A stretch of DNA of 64,000 bases from Phytopseudomonas dryadis (GCF_004327355.1 NZ_QJUM01000014.1:62001-126000), one strand, 5' to 3'. Shown: positions 31,396 through 43,100, counted from the stretch's first letter. Numbers and translations are program-made. The notes: generated by a model not told the origin, from the sequence alone.

Positions 31396-31790
31396 GGCGA
31401 TTTCTATGTATCCAATTGATTTTTAATTGAATTTTTATGTTTCTCAATGCGCTTGGACCTATTCTTGGACCCAAAAGCCAAGCGTGTCCCTTGGTAGCGG
31501 CGGATGGCCCATCTTGGACACTCCCCGCGCACTCGTTGCCGGTGCTGCGCGCCAGCAAGCGGTCTGATCAAGGACGGCGAACATGGCCATCGGCGTTCAC
31601 CAACGTCCAATGACTGTAGCGGAGGCTCATTTTCCCACCTCCTGATCCGGAAGACCAAGGATGTTGTCCCCTGCTTCAGCTCGAAAAAACGGGAGGAGCG
31701 CAGTTCGGATTGTTGGCTGCGGCAGCGGTGATGCCGGGGTGAGATGACGGCTCCTTTGGCCAGTTGGCCGATACCGACAGGAGCCTCACC
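31396..31790. other. Left island end: arm-type sites and leader DNA
   Basis: The first 60 bases are AT-rich. CTTGGAC occurs at 31452-31458, 31464-31470 and 31513-31519, matching repeats near the right end, and these are probably integrase arm-binding sites. No convincing gene is seen before 31791; the promoter and AGGAG (about 31780) of the next gene lie at the right of this region. Confidence 0.5.
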
Positions 31791-32978
31791 ATGTCACACC
31801 AAACTTCAGACATCATCACCCCGAAAGCCCTGTTGCTCGATGAGCGGCTGACGCCATTGGAGCGCAACGCCTGGCTGACTTTCCGTGCGCTGGCCAGCAG
31901 CGATGGCACCGTGGTCCTCAGCTACGACGCACTACGCAAATACCTGCCCAGCGCACCGGGCAGCAAGCGGGCGGCCCTTGAAACCGTGTCCAGGGCCGTG
32001 CTGTGCTTGCGGCTGTCCACGTGGATTGCGCTGGTCGAGTACCGCCGCAACCCGATGACCGGCTTTTCCATGGCCAGCCGTTATGCCGTGCGCAATCAAC
32101 CGCTGACCTTCGTCGAAGCATGCCTGGAAGACGACGATTACCTGCCGTTGCTCGAACGGGCACTCAACCATACCAGTGCGACGATTCGCCATTTGGCTCA
32201 GTCCATCCTCAACGAGGCCATGCGTTCTCCCGACAAGCTGCAGATGTTGCCTGCGGCGGTGCGTGAGCGGTTCGAGCGGCTGCGGCGCAATGATGATGAT
32301 CACGATCCTGGTGGCCCAGGTGGGCCAATTCCACGCGACGGTCGCCAGACCATCAAGAACGGGCACGTCGAAGCCGGGGAGGACATTCCGAAGTCCGCAC
32401 CGCCATCCACTGCAACAGTACGTGCTGTAGAAAAAGAAGTATTAAAAGAAGTACATACGTACCGGCCACGGTCCGACGTACAGGCATGCAGGTCGGATTT
32501 GCCAACTCGCTTCAGGCAACTGCCGCAAGATCAGCAGCAGATCCTCTTGGCGCGTCTCAAGGGCCTGCCTCTGGAGCAACGCCAGGCCGTGCTGGCTGAG
32601 TGGGACGTGCGTTGCGAAACGGGTTGTGTGCATAACGCCATCGCCTACCTTTATGGGCTGATCAAGAAGGCGGTAAACGGTGCGTTCAAGCTGTGGGCGG
32701 CGCGCAAGCTTGCCCCACAGCAGGCCCCTGCACAGGCGGTCGCCAGCGGATTACCCGCCTCGGCGCCTACTGCTCCTTCACCGCCCGTCGTCCAACCAGC
32801 CAAACCCGCGTCTCGCGAGGTAGTGCAGCGACAAATGGAACAGATTCGGCGCATCCTGCAGACACCACCCAAATCGGTCGGGCAGATCATCGAGGACCTG
32901 GCTTGCAACGGAATGCAGCCTACACGGACCAGGGGGTTGTACGTCACTGGAAAGCTCGAATCACTTGGCACAACGTAA
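31791..32978 (+). CDS. STY4528-like integrative-element protein
   Basis: A 395-aa protein starting MSHQTSDIITPKALLLDERL, chosen because AGGAG lies 7 bases upstream of ATG 31791. The N-terminal part is helix-turn-helix-like (TPLERNAWLTFRALASSDGT, then VVLSYDALRKYLPSAPGSKR), as in replication or plasmid-type initiator proteins. The middle is charged and proline-rich; the C-terminus has VVQRQMEQIRRILQTPPKSV. It resembles proteins annotated STY4528 in ICEs of the PAGI-2/clc group, sometimes called pathogenicity-island relaxases, but no relaxase His triad is visible to me. A role in replication or regulation of the element is inferred. Confidence 0.6.
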   Translation: MSHQTSDIITPKALLLDERLTPLERNAWLTFRALASSDGTVVLSYDALRKYLPSAPGSKRAALETVSRAVLCLRLSTWIALVEYRRNPMTGFSMASRYAVRNQPLTFVEACLEDDDYLPLLERALNHTSATIRHLAQSILNEAMRSPDKLQMLPAAVRERFERLRRNDDDHDPGGPGGPIPRDGRQTIKNGHVEAGEDIPKSAPPSTATVRAVEKEVLKEVHTYRPRSDVQACRSDLPTRFRQLPQDQQQILLARLKGLPLEQRQAVLAEWDVRCETGCVHNAIAYLYGLIKKAVNGAFKLWAARKLAPQQAPAQAVASGLPASAPTAPSPPVVQPAKPASREVVQRQMEQIRRILQTPPKSVGQIIEDLACNGMQPTRTRGLYVTGKLESLGTT

Positions 32979-33049
32979 GGCATGACCTTACACTGAGAAC
33001 ATGGTGAAACCGGCGTTTGGCCGGTTCCTGTCACGGGGGAATTCACGCC

Positions 33050-33334
33050 ATGCCCATGTACGATCCACCGCATCCTGGCGAGTCCCTGCGCGAGGACGTG
33101 TTGCCTGCCATCGGCCTGAACATCACCGCCCTGGCCGAACATCTTGGCTATTCACGGGGCCAGCTCTCCACTGTGTTGAACGGCCGCGCGGCCATCAGCG
33201 CCGACCTGGCCCATCGGCTGGAACTGGCGGGGCTGGGCTGTGCGAGCCAGTACTTGAGAGAGCAGATCGCCTACGACCTGTGGCAGGCTAGGCAGCGGCC
33301 CCATCCGCTGATCAAGCGTCTGCGCACCAGGTGA
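33050..33334 (+). CDS. HigA-type antitoxin / XRE regulator without visible toxin
   Basis: A 94-aa protein starting MPMYDPPHPGESLREDVLPA with the HigA signature HPGExLxE, then a helix-turn-helix (NITALAEHLGYSRGQLSTVL, NGRAAISADLAHRLEL). HigA proteins neutralise HigB RNase toxins and repress the operon. No HigB-like frame of about 90 codons lies directly upstream, so this is an orphan, perhaps acting as a regulator of the island or an anti-addiction gene. It is co-directional with the STY4528-like gene 71 bases upstream. Confidence 0.85.
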   Translation: MPMYDPPHPGESLREDVLPAIGLNITALAEHLGYSRGQLSTVLNGRAAISADLAHRLELAGLGCASQYLREQIAYDLWQARQRPHPLIKRLRTR

Positions 33335-34083
33335 AGTCGCTGGCTGCGCCACTACGTGTGGAACTGCATCAACCGATTCGGTTGAAAGTCTGCTGCAACT
33401 GGCGATTTCCGCTCTGGGGCCGTCACTGCCCGCCGCAGTGACGGCCCGGCGAACCGCAGCAACAATGCGGGGTGGCGAAGCTTCCTATTGAATGCGGCGC
33501 ACGTGATGATGCCCCCGCATACTAGCCTTGCAATGACCTGCCGGTGGGTATGAACACCGGAACCCTGGCGCGGGGCAGCAAGCGCCACATGGAGCATCGC
33601 CATGCTTTCCATGCCGTCCCTGTACGGTTGCCTCGATAGCGCAGGTTCCTGCAAGCGCTGATCCGGTTCACTGGACGGAACCATCCCAGGCACACCCCAA
33701 GCTCATTCGGTATGCCGCCCTACCCATGGGCAGAGCTTTCCTCATCTTCGGTGCGCTTCATCCCACCATCTTTGTCGCCAGGCGTCATTTGGCGTTTTGT
33801 CATCCAAGGCGTTCGTTGCCGGTCGCCTCGACCTGGCACGACATGCCTGCACCTTTTTCCATCACCCCACAGGAGGTATCCATCCCAGCACATCGCGTTG
33901 TCGTCCCTTGTACTTCCTCCGCCTGGTCTTCTCACAGGAAGCACGGCGGATGCCTCATTCGAGGCCACAGGTGAACTGAGCACCTGGCCCTTGCCCTTCG
34001 GGGATCTCGCCTTAGCGAGTTGGCACAAACACTGACCCTTGTATCTCAGCCGGATAACCGACAACCGATGGAGGAACGCTCCG
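33335..34083. other. Non-coding region with a series of stem-loops (candidate oriT or structured RNA)
   Basis: A 749-base gap between higA and the recombinase gene with no convincing frame. It contains a 13-base perfect inverted repeat at 33417-33447 (GGGCCGTCACTGC / GCAGTGACGGCCC, 5-base loop), a 6-base hairpin at 33541-33560 (CCGGTG/CACCGG), another at 33566-33587 (TGGCGC/GCGCCA) and a weaker one at 33665-33682 (GGTTC/GAACC). The CCTACCCATGGGCAG segment near 33720 is partly palindromic. The clustering suggests a transfer origin or folded leader RNA. The last bases carry GGAGG for the recombinase. Confidence 0.4.
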
Positions 34084-34947
34084 ATGGACGACCTGACCTA
34101 TACCCTGCGACAACTCTGCCTGCGCAACCGCGACGGCAGCCATGCGACTCAGGCTGACCGGCAGCGCTCGCTGAGCCTGGCCGCTCGCCAGTTGCGTGAG
34201 GCGGGCTTTCGGCAGATGCGTGCCACCTCGCTGAAGGGCAAGCATGTCGAAGCCCTGCTGCAACGCTGGCAAACTGAAGGCCTGTCTGCCGGCACGCTGA
34301 AGAACCGTATGGCGCATTTGCGCTGGTGGGCCGAGAAGGTTGGCAAGGCAGGCATCCTGCCGGCAGACAACACCAAGTTGGGCATTCCCGAACGACGCTA
34401 TGTGACCAATGAAAGCAAGGCTAAGGAACTGGGTGATGGGTCGGACAGGATCACCGACTCTCATGTCCGCATGAGCCTGCGTTTGCAAGCCGTTTTCGGT
34501 TTGCGGCGGGAAGAGTCCATCAAGTTCCAGCCCCGCTATGCTGACCGTGGCGACCATATCGCCATCAAGGGATCATGGGCCAAAGGCGGGCGCGATCGGA
34601 CGGTGATTATCACGATGCCGGAACAACGTGCGGTACTGGATGAGGCCCATCGCTTGGCAGGCCTGGGATCACTGATTCCATCGCACAAGACCTACATCCA
34701 GCAGCGGCATGTCTATGACGGACAGTGCAAGGCGGCAGGGCTGAGCAACATGCATGGGTTGCGGCATCGGTATGCGCAGATGCGGTATGAGGTATTGACG
34801 GGATGGAGGTCGCCAGCGGCGGGCGGCCTCAGTACGGTGCAATTGGATTCGTCTCAACACCTGCTGGATCAGCAAGCCCGACAACAGATCAGCCGTGAAC
34901 TGGGACATGAGCGTGCGAAAGTAACGGCGATCTATCTGGGAACGTGA
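34084..34947 (+). CDS. Tyrosine recombinase (second integrase)
   Basis: A 287-aa site-specific recombinase. ATG 34084 follows a GGAGG. The N-terminal part (to about 125) is a core-binding helical domain (MDDLTYTLRQLCLRNRDGSH). The catalytic residues are visible: Arg in FGLRREESIKF, His-x-x-Arg in MHGLRHRYAQM, and His and Tyr in LGHERAKVTAIYLG. Integrase-like proteins of this type occur inside ICEs of the PAGI/clc type in addition to the main integrase; they may resolve or regulate excision. It converges on the helicase operon with a 60-base gap. Confidence 0.85.
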   Translation: MDDLTYTLRQLCLRNRDGSHATQADRQRSLSLAARQLREAGFRQMRATSLKGKHVEALLQRWQTEGLSAGTLKNRMAHLRWWAEKVGKAGILPADNTKLGIPERRYVTNESKAKELGDGSDRITDSHVRMSLRLQAVFGLRREESIKFQPRYADRGDHIAIKGSWAKGGRDRTVIITMPEQRAVLDEAHRLAGLGSLIPSHKTYIQQRHVYDGQCKAAGLSNMHGLRHRYAQMRYEVLTGWRSPAAGGLSTVQLDSSQHLLDQQARQQISRELGHERAKVTAIYLGT

Positions 34948-35007
34948 GATTCCCATCGGGCAATCTCTTGCAACACGAGCTGCTCCCAGCAATTTGACGG
35001 ATCAATC

Positions 35008-37110
35008 CTATGAATCACCCCTGGCGAGCACAAACAGATGCCGCTTTGCGCGTGTTGCAGCGACGTGCAATAGGCAACGTTCGGAAACCTCCGTGTCGTC
35101 TGTGACACCGACATCTTCGTCATGGCTGAACTGCTCGGCATACTGCCTAGCGCCGCGATAGCCAGCCAGGATGACGATGTCAAATTCCAGTCCCTTGACG
35201 CGATGCATGGTGGCCAGTCGGATACCCGTTTCCGCAGGATCATCCGTCGTGCCGTGATCCAGCCTGAGACAAGCTACACCGCGTTGCCGCAAGGCCAGTG
35301 CCAGTGCATCCAGATCTTCATTGGTGCGGGCCGTGACGCAAATGCGCCGGGCCTCGATATCATCGGCTTTGCCATGTTCAACTACGGACAGGATGTGCTC
35401 CACGTCCTGTTGCAATGAAGCGGATGGAAAGACTTCTGGCAAGTCGCCGTGGGTCAATGACCGATAGCCGCGCAAGCTGTCGATGTTTCCATCCAGGTCG
35501 TCGATCTCGATACCTTCCAACTGCGCGCAGGCCCAACGTCGAATCTCATCGGTGGTCCGGTAGTTGACCTTGAGGGTACGGCTGCGACCTCTTACCTCGA
35601 TCCCCACCTGTCCAAGCGTCACCTTGTGACGATAGATGCGCTGGTGGGCATCGCCGACGATGAACAAATCGTTCTCGGCCGTGGGCACAGCCGTGCGAAT
35701 CAAGGTATAGGCAGCGACGCTGATGTCCTGCGCCTCGTCCACTACCATGGCCCGAATGCCCAGTTGCGGCTTTTCCTGCACTATCAGTTGGCAGGCTTCC
35801 CGGAAGGCTTCTTCCGGCTCGCGAAGGTTGGCCGCGTGCAATTGCGCTCGATATTCGGCAAACACCGGCCACAATGCCTTGCGCTGCAAACGGCCCAATT
35901 GCCCGCCACGTCCGATGCGACGGGCGCGCATGTAATCCTCCGCCGTTTCGCAACCTTGGGGCAGGATCACGCGCTCGTACTCCGCCCTCAGGAAAGCGGT
36001 GCTGTAGGCAGAGCCTGCGGGCAGCGCGGACAAGGCGGCTTGCCAGAAGCCACGTCGCTGTTTCTCGTCATAGAGCAGCGCATAGGGATAGCCGAAGCGG
36101 CGCAGCAGGCCTGACGCCCATTGATCCAGGTTGACCACCTGGATTTTGGCCAATTCCTGCGGCGAGCACAGTAGAGACAGGTTGTGACGGATGTCTTCGG
36201 CCAACGTGCGAGTAAAGGTGGTGAAGATGACCGGGCGTCCTGGAAGGTCTGCATATTGCTTGGCCAACCACCTGGCTCTATGCATGGCAACCACCGTCTT
36301 GCCGGTGCCGGCGCCACCGGTGACCTTGACGGGACCGCTCTTGTTGCCTTCCACCAGTTTGCGTTGGCTCGGATGCAGGAACACGCGCCAGCGCTCCAGT
36401 GGGGCGGCCAGTAAAGCGTCCAGATCACTGTCATCAGTAAGGACCACGAAGTGACGCCGTGTGCTGTCGCGCGTCAAAGCCGCGCCAAAATCTTGGGGGT
36501 CGACCGTTTCGGCGGGTGCCCGCTCGGCCAGTATCCTGTCCAGCGGCTCGCCGGCGGCAAACAGATACAGGGCCTCGAAGGCTTCATCCGGCAACTGCGC
36601 TTCGAGGGCTTCCAAGTCGGCTTCCGATACAGCCGCTCGCACGGCTGCCAGGCGTTCCTCCGGCACGCCCAGTTTACGGATTTCCCGGTCGCGCAGGCCC
36701 GCAAACAAGCCCTCGCTCGGGAATGCTTCGGCCAAGGTTGTCTCATCGGCGGTCAGGGATTGCGTTTCCTGTACCGCATAGACTTGCAGGCTGCCCACGT
36801 CCGGGTGAATCGCGACGCGGTGGCGCCTGGCCCACTGATAAGCATCGTCGTGACGATCCACCCACAACAGGCAATACACATCACCTGTTTCCGGTTTGAG
36901 GATGATGCCGCGCAGATTGTCGTTGATGCGCACCGAGCGCATGTTGGTATCGGCGGCATCATTGATGCGCTCGTAGTTGATACCGCTGGCCAGCGGGTTC
37001 TGCCGGAACTTGGCGACGAAGGTCAGCACCGCCTGTTGGTTCTGGCGCGGAATCCTGGCGAACGATTTCAGAAAGTCGTCCGACATGGCGATCTTGGGTG
37101 AAAGTGCCAT
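35008..37110 (-). CDS. RelE-like domain fused to UvrD-family helicase
   Basis: A 700-aa protein. The first about 110 residues look like a RelE/ParE-type fold: FLKSFARIPRQNQQAVLTFV, then SVRINDNLRGIILKPETGDV and YCLLWVDRHDDAYQWARRH. A linker of about 140 residues follows, then a UvrD/Rep superfamily-1 helicase with Walker A TGGAGTGKTVV near 267, MVVDEAQDIS near 457 and TMHRVKGLEFDIVIL near 640. It would unwind DNA; the RelE-like part could be an RNase or only a binding module. It starts 2 bases after the large DUF1998 helicase and is the last gene of the operon. Helicase assignment is firm; the RelE relation is by pattern. Confidence 0.85.
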   Translation of the reverse strand: MALSPKIAMSDDFLKSFARIPRQNQQAVLTFVAKFRQNPLASGINYERINDAADTNMRSVRINDNLRGIILKPETGDVYCLLWVDRHDDAYQWARRHRVAIHPDVGSLQVYAVQETQSLTADETTLAEAFPSEGLFAGLRDREIRKLGVPEERLAAVRAAVSEADLEALEAQLPDEAFEALYLFAAGEPLDRILAERAPAETVDPQDFGAALTRDSTRRHFVVLTDDSDLDALLAAPLERWRVFLHPSQRKLVEGNKSGPVKVTGGAGTGKTVVAMHRARWLAKQYADLPGRPVIFTTFTRTLAEDIRHNLSLLCSPQELAKIQVVNLDQWASGLLRRFGYPYALLYDEKQRRGFWQAALSALPAGSAYSTAFLRAEYERVILPQGCETAEDYMRARRIGRGGQLGRLQRKALWPVFAEYRAQLHAANLREPEEAFREACQLIVQEKPQLGIRAMVVDEAQDISVAAYTLIRTAVPTAENDLFIVGDAHQRIYRHKVTLGQVGIEVRGRSRTLKVNYRTTDEIRRWACAQLEGIEIDDLDGNIDSLRGYRSLTHGDLPEVFPSASLQQDVEHILSVVEHGKADDIEARRICVTARTNEDLDALALALRQRGVACLRLDHGTTDDPAETGIRLATMHRVKGLEFDIVILAGYRGARQYAEQFSHDEDVGVTDDTEVSERCLLHVAATRAKRHLFVLARGDS

Positions 37111-37111
37111 T

Positions 37112-40100
37112 TCAATGTTCCTTCAAGCTATCCAGAAGCGCCTGGGCTGGCGCGTCCTCGGTTGCGATATGGATCGTCCAGCCTTCTGCCTCGAAGCGGG
37201 ACGCATCGGCCTGGTAATCGGTCAGCAGTACGGCGATCTTCAGGCTGACCCAGGCCAGCTCTGCCTCTGCCAGTACCCGGCCGCGTTCGTCGATCAATTC
37301 GAAGCCGACTTCCGGCAGCGGTGCTCCTGCATGCGCCAATGCAAGCAACCATGCCTGCACATCCGGGCTGGCCAACTCCAGTGCCGTTTGCCAATGACTG
37401 TCGAACGTCTGCTCTGCTTGGCGCAGTGCAGGGCTGGCCTGGAAGCTAGACAGGCCGGCCATCTCGTCATGGCCTGCCCAAAGATGGCGCAAGGGCAACA
37501 GCAGGTTCAGGCACTGACAGAGATGGCGCCAGCGCCGTTGCAGATCGAGCTCCGGTATATCTTCCGGTTGCCACTGCACCAGCACCACAGGCTCTGCGGG
37601 TGATGCTGCCTTGCCGGTCATCCATTGCTGCAACTGCTCCGGCGACAGGCCGGCCAGCCATTGCACGGCCGCGTTCCAGGTGCGATGGCCCCAGCGGTGC
37701 GTACGGGTGTCGGGTAACAAGCCATAGTCGTCGAGCCGACAGCGGAAGGCGCCTTGCTTGAAGCCTTGCAAGGCAGCGTCATCGCCAGGTGGCACCAGCA
37801 TGGCCGCACCCAGGACGCCGGCGAGGCGGCGCAAGGCATCGTGCTGTCCCGCTGCCAGCCGACGATGCAGTTGCAGGAAAGGTGACAAGCGGTGGAAGGC
37901 GGCCAACGAGGCGATCCCCTGAGCCTCGCATAGACGTGTGACCACCTGATCGGCAGGCCCGAGCAGCAATTCGTCCCAGGCTGTGGAATCCGGGGCCGGT
38001 TCGGCACGCAGCGCCGCGTCAATGTCGTCCCAGGTCAGCGTCCAGACAGCGAACCGCCCGCTCTTGGCCACAGCCATGCGCTTGGCCAGATCTTCGACCA
38101 CGATGTGCTTGTGGTACTGCCAACCATCAGTGAATACCGCGACGGGCAAATCGTCCACGCCGTCGTCGGGCCAGAAAACGAAATCCGGTTTGCATGGCAC
38201 GACGACACCCTCGCGCTCGCCGAGTGCCACCTGCAATTCCAGACGCCAGCGGCGACTGCCTGCCTGGACCAAGTACCCATGTTTGCCGCCGACGAGCTTG
38301 TCCTTGAGCGTGAAAGTGACACCATCATGCTCTCGCCGCAGCGCTTCAAGAAATCGCTTTTCCAGCGTGCTTTCCAGCAGGCTGTTGTCCGGCTGCCGGG
38401 AAAGGTTGTCGATAGGCTTCAGCTCTGCGCGATGCTCAAGAATCTGTGCCAACAGCTTCTGCGCCACCGTGCGCGAGATGGCTTGGCGTTCATGACTGTT
38501 GCGGTAGCGATACATGCACCGATAGCAGCCGTCGGCGGTGTCGTCCTGGTTGCAGGTGCAGGTGTTCAATGCGTTAGCCGCCAGACTGAACACTTCAAAC
38601 AGCGGAGCCGGGTCGCGCATCAGTTCCTTCAAATATCCGGTGCCGCCCGGCACGCTGTCGTAGATCACCAGATAGGTCCGCGCCGACTCCGAGTCTGCCG
38701 CCATCCGCACGTCGGTGGCGATGCGCAGGTGCGCCACCGCCCCCTTGAAGCGTTTACTCAGCCCCAGTTCCAACGCGGAGATGAAGCTCAGCAAGGCTTC
38801 CTTGGATTCGGCAAATCCGACCTCGGGCAGGAACAGCCGGATACCTTCGCTGGCGAACTCCCGGTACAGGAAGATGCATTGCTGGACGCTGGCCTCAGGC
38901 GTCTTACGGCGTGAGCACCAGGGGGCATGGTTGCGATAAAGTTCTTCTGCCTTGCGGCGACGCTGTAGCGTGCCGCACTCCGGGCAGATGGAGAACCCCG
39001 GGCGACCCCGCTCCTCCCCAGCGATGGTCATCGGCGTTGCATCCACCGTCTGCTCGCCGAAGTTCACCTCGCGGAATGTCACCCGGTCGAGGAATTCGAA
39101 CCCGAACGGGAAACCCGGGTTGTCGATGGCGAACGCCTGGCGCACCGCTTCCGGCGGGCTGTCCACCAGCGCCTGGCGCACGTAGAAACCACGTGTGCGC
39201 TCGTCGGAATCGTCGGCGATCCGGCTTTCGCGGTCCAGTGTGCGCGCAAACACTGTAGTCAGGCGCAGCATTTCATGGACCCGCCCGGTGTCGCGCCACT
39301 GGCCGTCGCCGCAGCGCGGGCATTGGTGGTGCCGATCGCCTGCCGACAAAGGCTCTGCGTAGGAGCATTGGCGGCACAGACGCCAGGCCTCCGGTTTGAC
39401 GCGGGAAACATCCACCTGGTTGATGACCACTCGGCGGCCTTCGGCATAGAAGGTGTTGTTGGGCGCCAGCTCGGTGATGGCGGTTGCGCCGGGGCGCTCG
39501 TATTCGAAGGTCAATGGCTCGGCAGGCGGTCCTTCCCGGCGGGTGTCGCGCACGATGATCGAGCGCAGCAGCACGCCTTGTTCGGGGAAGGCATAGTTGG
39601 GCAGCAGGCCTTCGTCGGTGAAGACGTTCAGGGTGGCCTTGCCCTCGATCCCACCGATCAGGCGCGCCAACGCCGCACGTTCCTGGCGCAGGGTTTTCAG
39701 CTCTTCCTCCTGTTCCTCGCCGCGCACCGGAAGCTGCTCTAGCTTCTCCACTTCCTTGGCGGTCTTCTCGCGCAGACGCTTGATCTGTGCCACATCACGG
39801 GCGATACCCTGCAGCTTGCTGACGATCTTGAAGGTCAGAGAGCTTTCCTCGTCCTGCCGACCATTGACGAAACGTGCCAACCACTGCCGGGTGGCTTCGG
39901 TCAGGATTTGCCCACCGCCTTGCTGGAACAGCGCCAGGAAGCGATCCAGCAAGCTAGCCCGGTTTGCCTCCACATACTCCAGCCAGGGGAAGGGAAAACG
40001 CGTCGTCGCACCGTTGTCCACCGCGCTGAGCACCATGCGGATCTCCTGCGGAATCAACGCGCTCCGACCCCGTTCGCGCACCCAGCAATCCAGCGTGAAC

Positions 40101-43100
40101 GCCGTCAACTGGCGCTCCAGCACCGCCGAAGCATTGAGGAACACGCCCGGTGCCGGCACGCTGCCGGCGATCATTTCCTTGGGATCGGCCCAGAAATACA
40201 GGTCGTGCGGTTTGCTGGCTGCCATGGTCAGCAACAAGGCATTGCCGGTACTGCGTCCCGCGCGTCCCGCCCGCTGGATGTAGTTGGCCTGCTGCGGCGG
40301 CACGGAACATTGCAGCACTGCCGACAGGTCGCCGATGTCGATCCCCATCTCCAGCGTCGGCGTGGCCGAGAGCACATTGATGTTGCCGGGAGCGTGGCTA
40401 TCGGACTTGAAGCTGTGCTCCACCCGCTCGCGCGTGCCGCGTGGCAGCAGGCCGGTGTGTTCGTGAGCGACCACGCGCTGGATGTCCGCACGCAGATACA
40501 GGCCGCGGTAATAGTCGGCATCGCCTTCCGCCAGCGTTTCCAGATGCCCTCGGCAGCCGGGATGCCGGCAAGGCTGCCCGGCAAGCGAAACTTCAGTCCC
40601 GGTGCGCCACTCGCTGCGGCAGGTGTCGCAACGCCAAGCGCGACTGCCCAAGGAAACCAGAAAAGCGCCCGGCTCCAGACCCCACACGCGAATCTCCGGC
40701 TTGCCGTCTGCCTGTTCAGCGCCGAGCAAACCCACCTCGGCCAGTGCCTCGAACGCCAGCTGATACAGCGCTGGCAGTAAACTGTCAGCGCCCAGAGCCA
40801 ACGCATGCAGCGGCGTCAGTGCCTTGAAGGCCCATGCGCGATACCACTTAGCATGGCTGCCCAACACACCGACGCAGCGCTGGTAATCGACCAGGCTCAC
40901 GAAGCGTGGCGGACGCGGGCCGGACAGCATTTGGAACTGCACCGGATTGCGCTTGTAGACCCACGGTCGGTTGCCGACCTGTGCATAGAAATGCAGGCCA
41001 GAGTCGCGCCAGGCCCCCAGCCGTTGCATGGATTGCACGATGCCTTGCAGGAATACCAACAGGACATCCGCCGGCACATCTGCCAGCGGTTCCAGCGTGG
41101 CCCGCAGGCGTGGCGACATCCACTGCACGGCCGATGTCAGTGCCTGTGGTGGCGGTTCCACGCTGGCGGTCCCGGTAACGGTCAGGCTGCGGCCGATATG
41201 GGCATCCTGGCCGAACTCGGCATTCAGTACCCACGGCAGGATGCGACACAAATCCTGCGGCAACTCGCTATTGGCTGGCAGCGTACCTTCGCTCATCAGC
41301 GTTTCAAAATCCCGCAGCCAATGCAGTTGCGGCGGCAGGAAGTTGGCCAGGTAATGGCCCTGCCCCATTGCGGGCAGCCAGTGGTCCTCGAAGGCCTGCG
41401 GCAGTTGCGCCAGCGTCAGCGGTTCCCCGGCCTGCTGCGCCGCGGCGATGACCTGGGCCACCGCTGGACGTAAGTTCAAGCGCCAGGTCCGGGCCGCCAG
41501 GAAGCCCGCACGGTGTGCCGCGTCCTGCACGGAATCGGAAAATGCAATCAGCTTCTTGTCCGGGTTGAAACGTGAACCGAACAGTTGCGCCAGCATTACC
41601 GCTGCCAGGCTGGCCGCTTGCGAACCGACGATGGACAGCGTCTTGTGCCCGCCGCAGTACGGGCAGTCATGATGGGAACGGGTATAGCGGGCGCCGTTGC
41701 GCATGCCTTCGCGCAGGTTGGCGGTCACATCGACATCCACCAGCGCGACCGGGTCCTCGGCACAATCGCAGTGCGTCTGCCCCAACGCATGCAGGGTACC
41801 GCAGCGCGGGCAGACCTTCTTGTGCTCGAACACCTTCGGGTCCGCGCTTTCGCCATGGGGGAACAGAAAGCGGGTGCTGACATCCTCGGCGAAGAAGGCG
41901 CTGTAGAACTGCTGGATGTCCTGGCTGAACTGGTTCGGACTGGTCCTGGGCAAGGTGGCGCCCCAGCCTGTGGCGTGGCAGTCTCGGCAGTGGATCACCG
42001 GCAACCAGACCTGTGCCTGCTCGGCCTTGCCCAGATCGTCGTGATGGGTCAGTCGAGGCGGGTTGTCCAACGAAGCCACCATGCGGCGCAGTTCGCGTAG
42101 CCAGAGCTCCACTTTGACCTGCAGGAAGAAGGCTGTGTCCTGTTCGCCGCGCACCGCATCAAGCGACACGCCACGAGGCTGGCGCGCATGCGCCACCAGC
42201 GCCAGCAGGCTGCCCAGCCACAGCAGCGGATAGCGCGCGTCGGCATGTGGGGGCAGGCGGCGCGCCAGTACCGCCAGCAGATCGTCCAGCGCTACGGCGC
42301 GCGGCCCCAGGCGCTCCATATCGCGCAACAGGTTCTGGAAGGCGAAATGGCTTTTCAGCATTGCGCCCAACCGACAGCGCCAGCCCGCATCGACCACTTG
42401 TTCGGCACTGTACGGGGTGCCGAACCACAGTGGCACCTGGGCCGCCAGCCAGGGCTGCAAGCCGTCATGGGCTGCCGGGTCCAACACCGACACGGCGTCC
42501 GGCGGCGGAGATTGGGTGAACTCCACCACGGCATCCGCCAGATAGTCCGCCACCGGCTCGCGGTCTTCGGCGATCACGGCGTGGTCATCCAGCGTCTCAC
42601 CGAAGATCTGGCCGGCAAACGCCAGCAAATCCTGTTCGCCATCGCTGCCCAGCGTGGCCGAGGTGCCCACGCACACCAGTTGCTCCGGCGGCGTCTCCAG
42701 CCGGCCCTTGAGGCGGCGGATCAGGCAGGCCAGATCCGTGCCTTGGGCACCGTCGAAGGTATGCAGCTCATCGACCACCAGATAGCGCAGCGTATCCGGC
42801 TGCTGCCGCGCCCACAGCGGCGCATCGGCGGCACGGATCAACAGGAAATCCAGCATCTTGTAGTTGGTCAGCAGGATGTCCGGCGGGTTTTCGCGCAGCG
42901 CGTTGCGGTCGGTGATGATCGAGAAGCTGCCATCGGCCAGTTGCTGCACGCGGGAGGATTCCTCGGCTGGAGCCTCGCCCACGTACAGGCCAGCGCGGAT
43001 ACCGGCCAGGGCTGGTGTGCGCAGGATCTCCTTGGCCAGTCGGCTGGCCTGGTCCGAGGCCAGCGCGTTCATCGGGTACAGGATGATGGCCTTGATGCCC

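Noticed and set aside
33352-34064. Minus-strand frames of about 113 codons in the gap before the second recombinase
   Set aside because: They cross strong inverted repeats, lack motifs and good start signals, and two of them occupy the same structured region.
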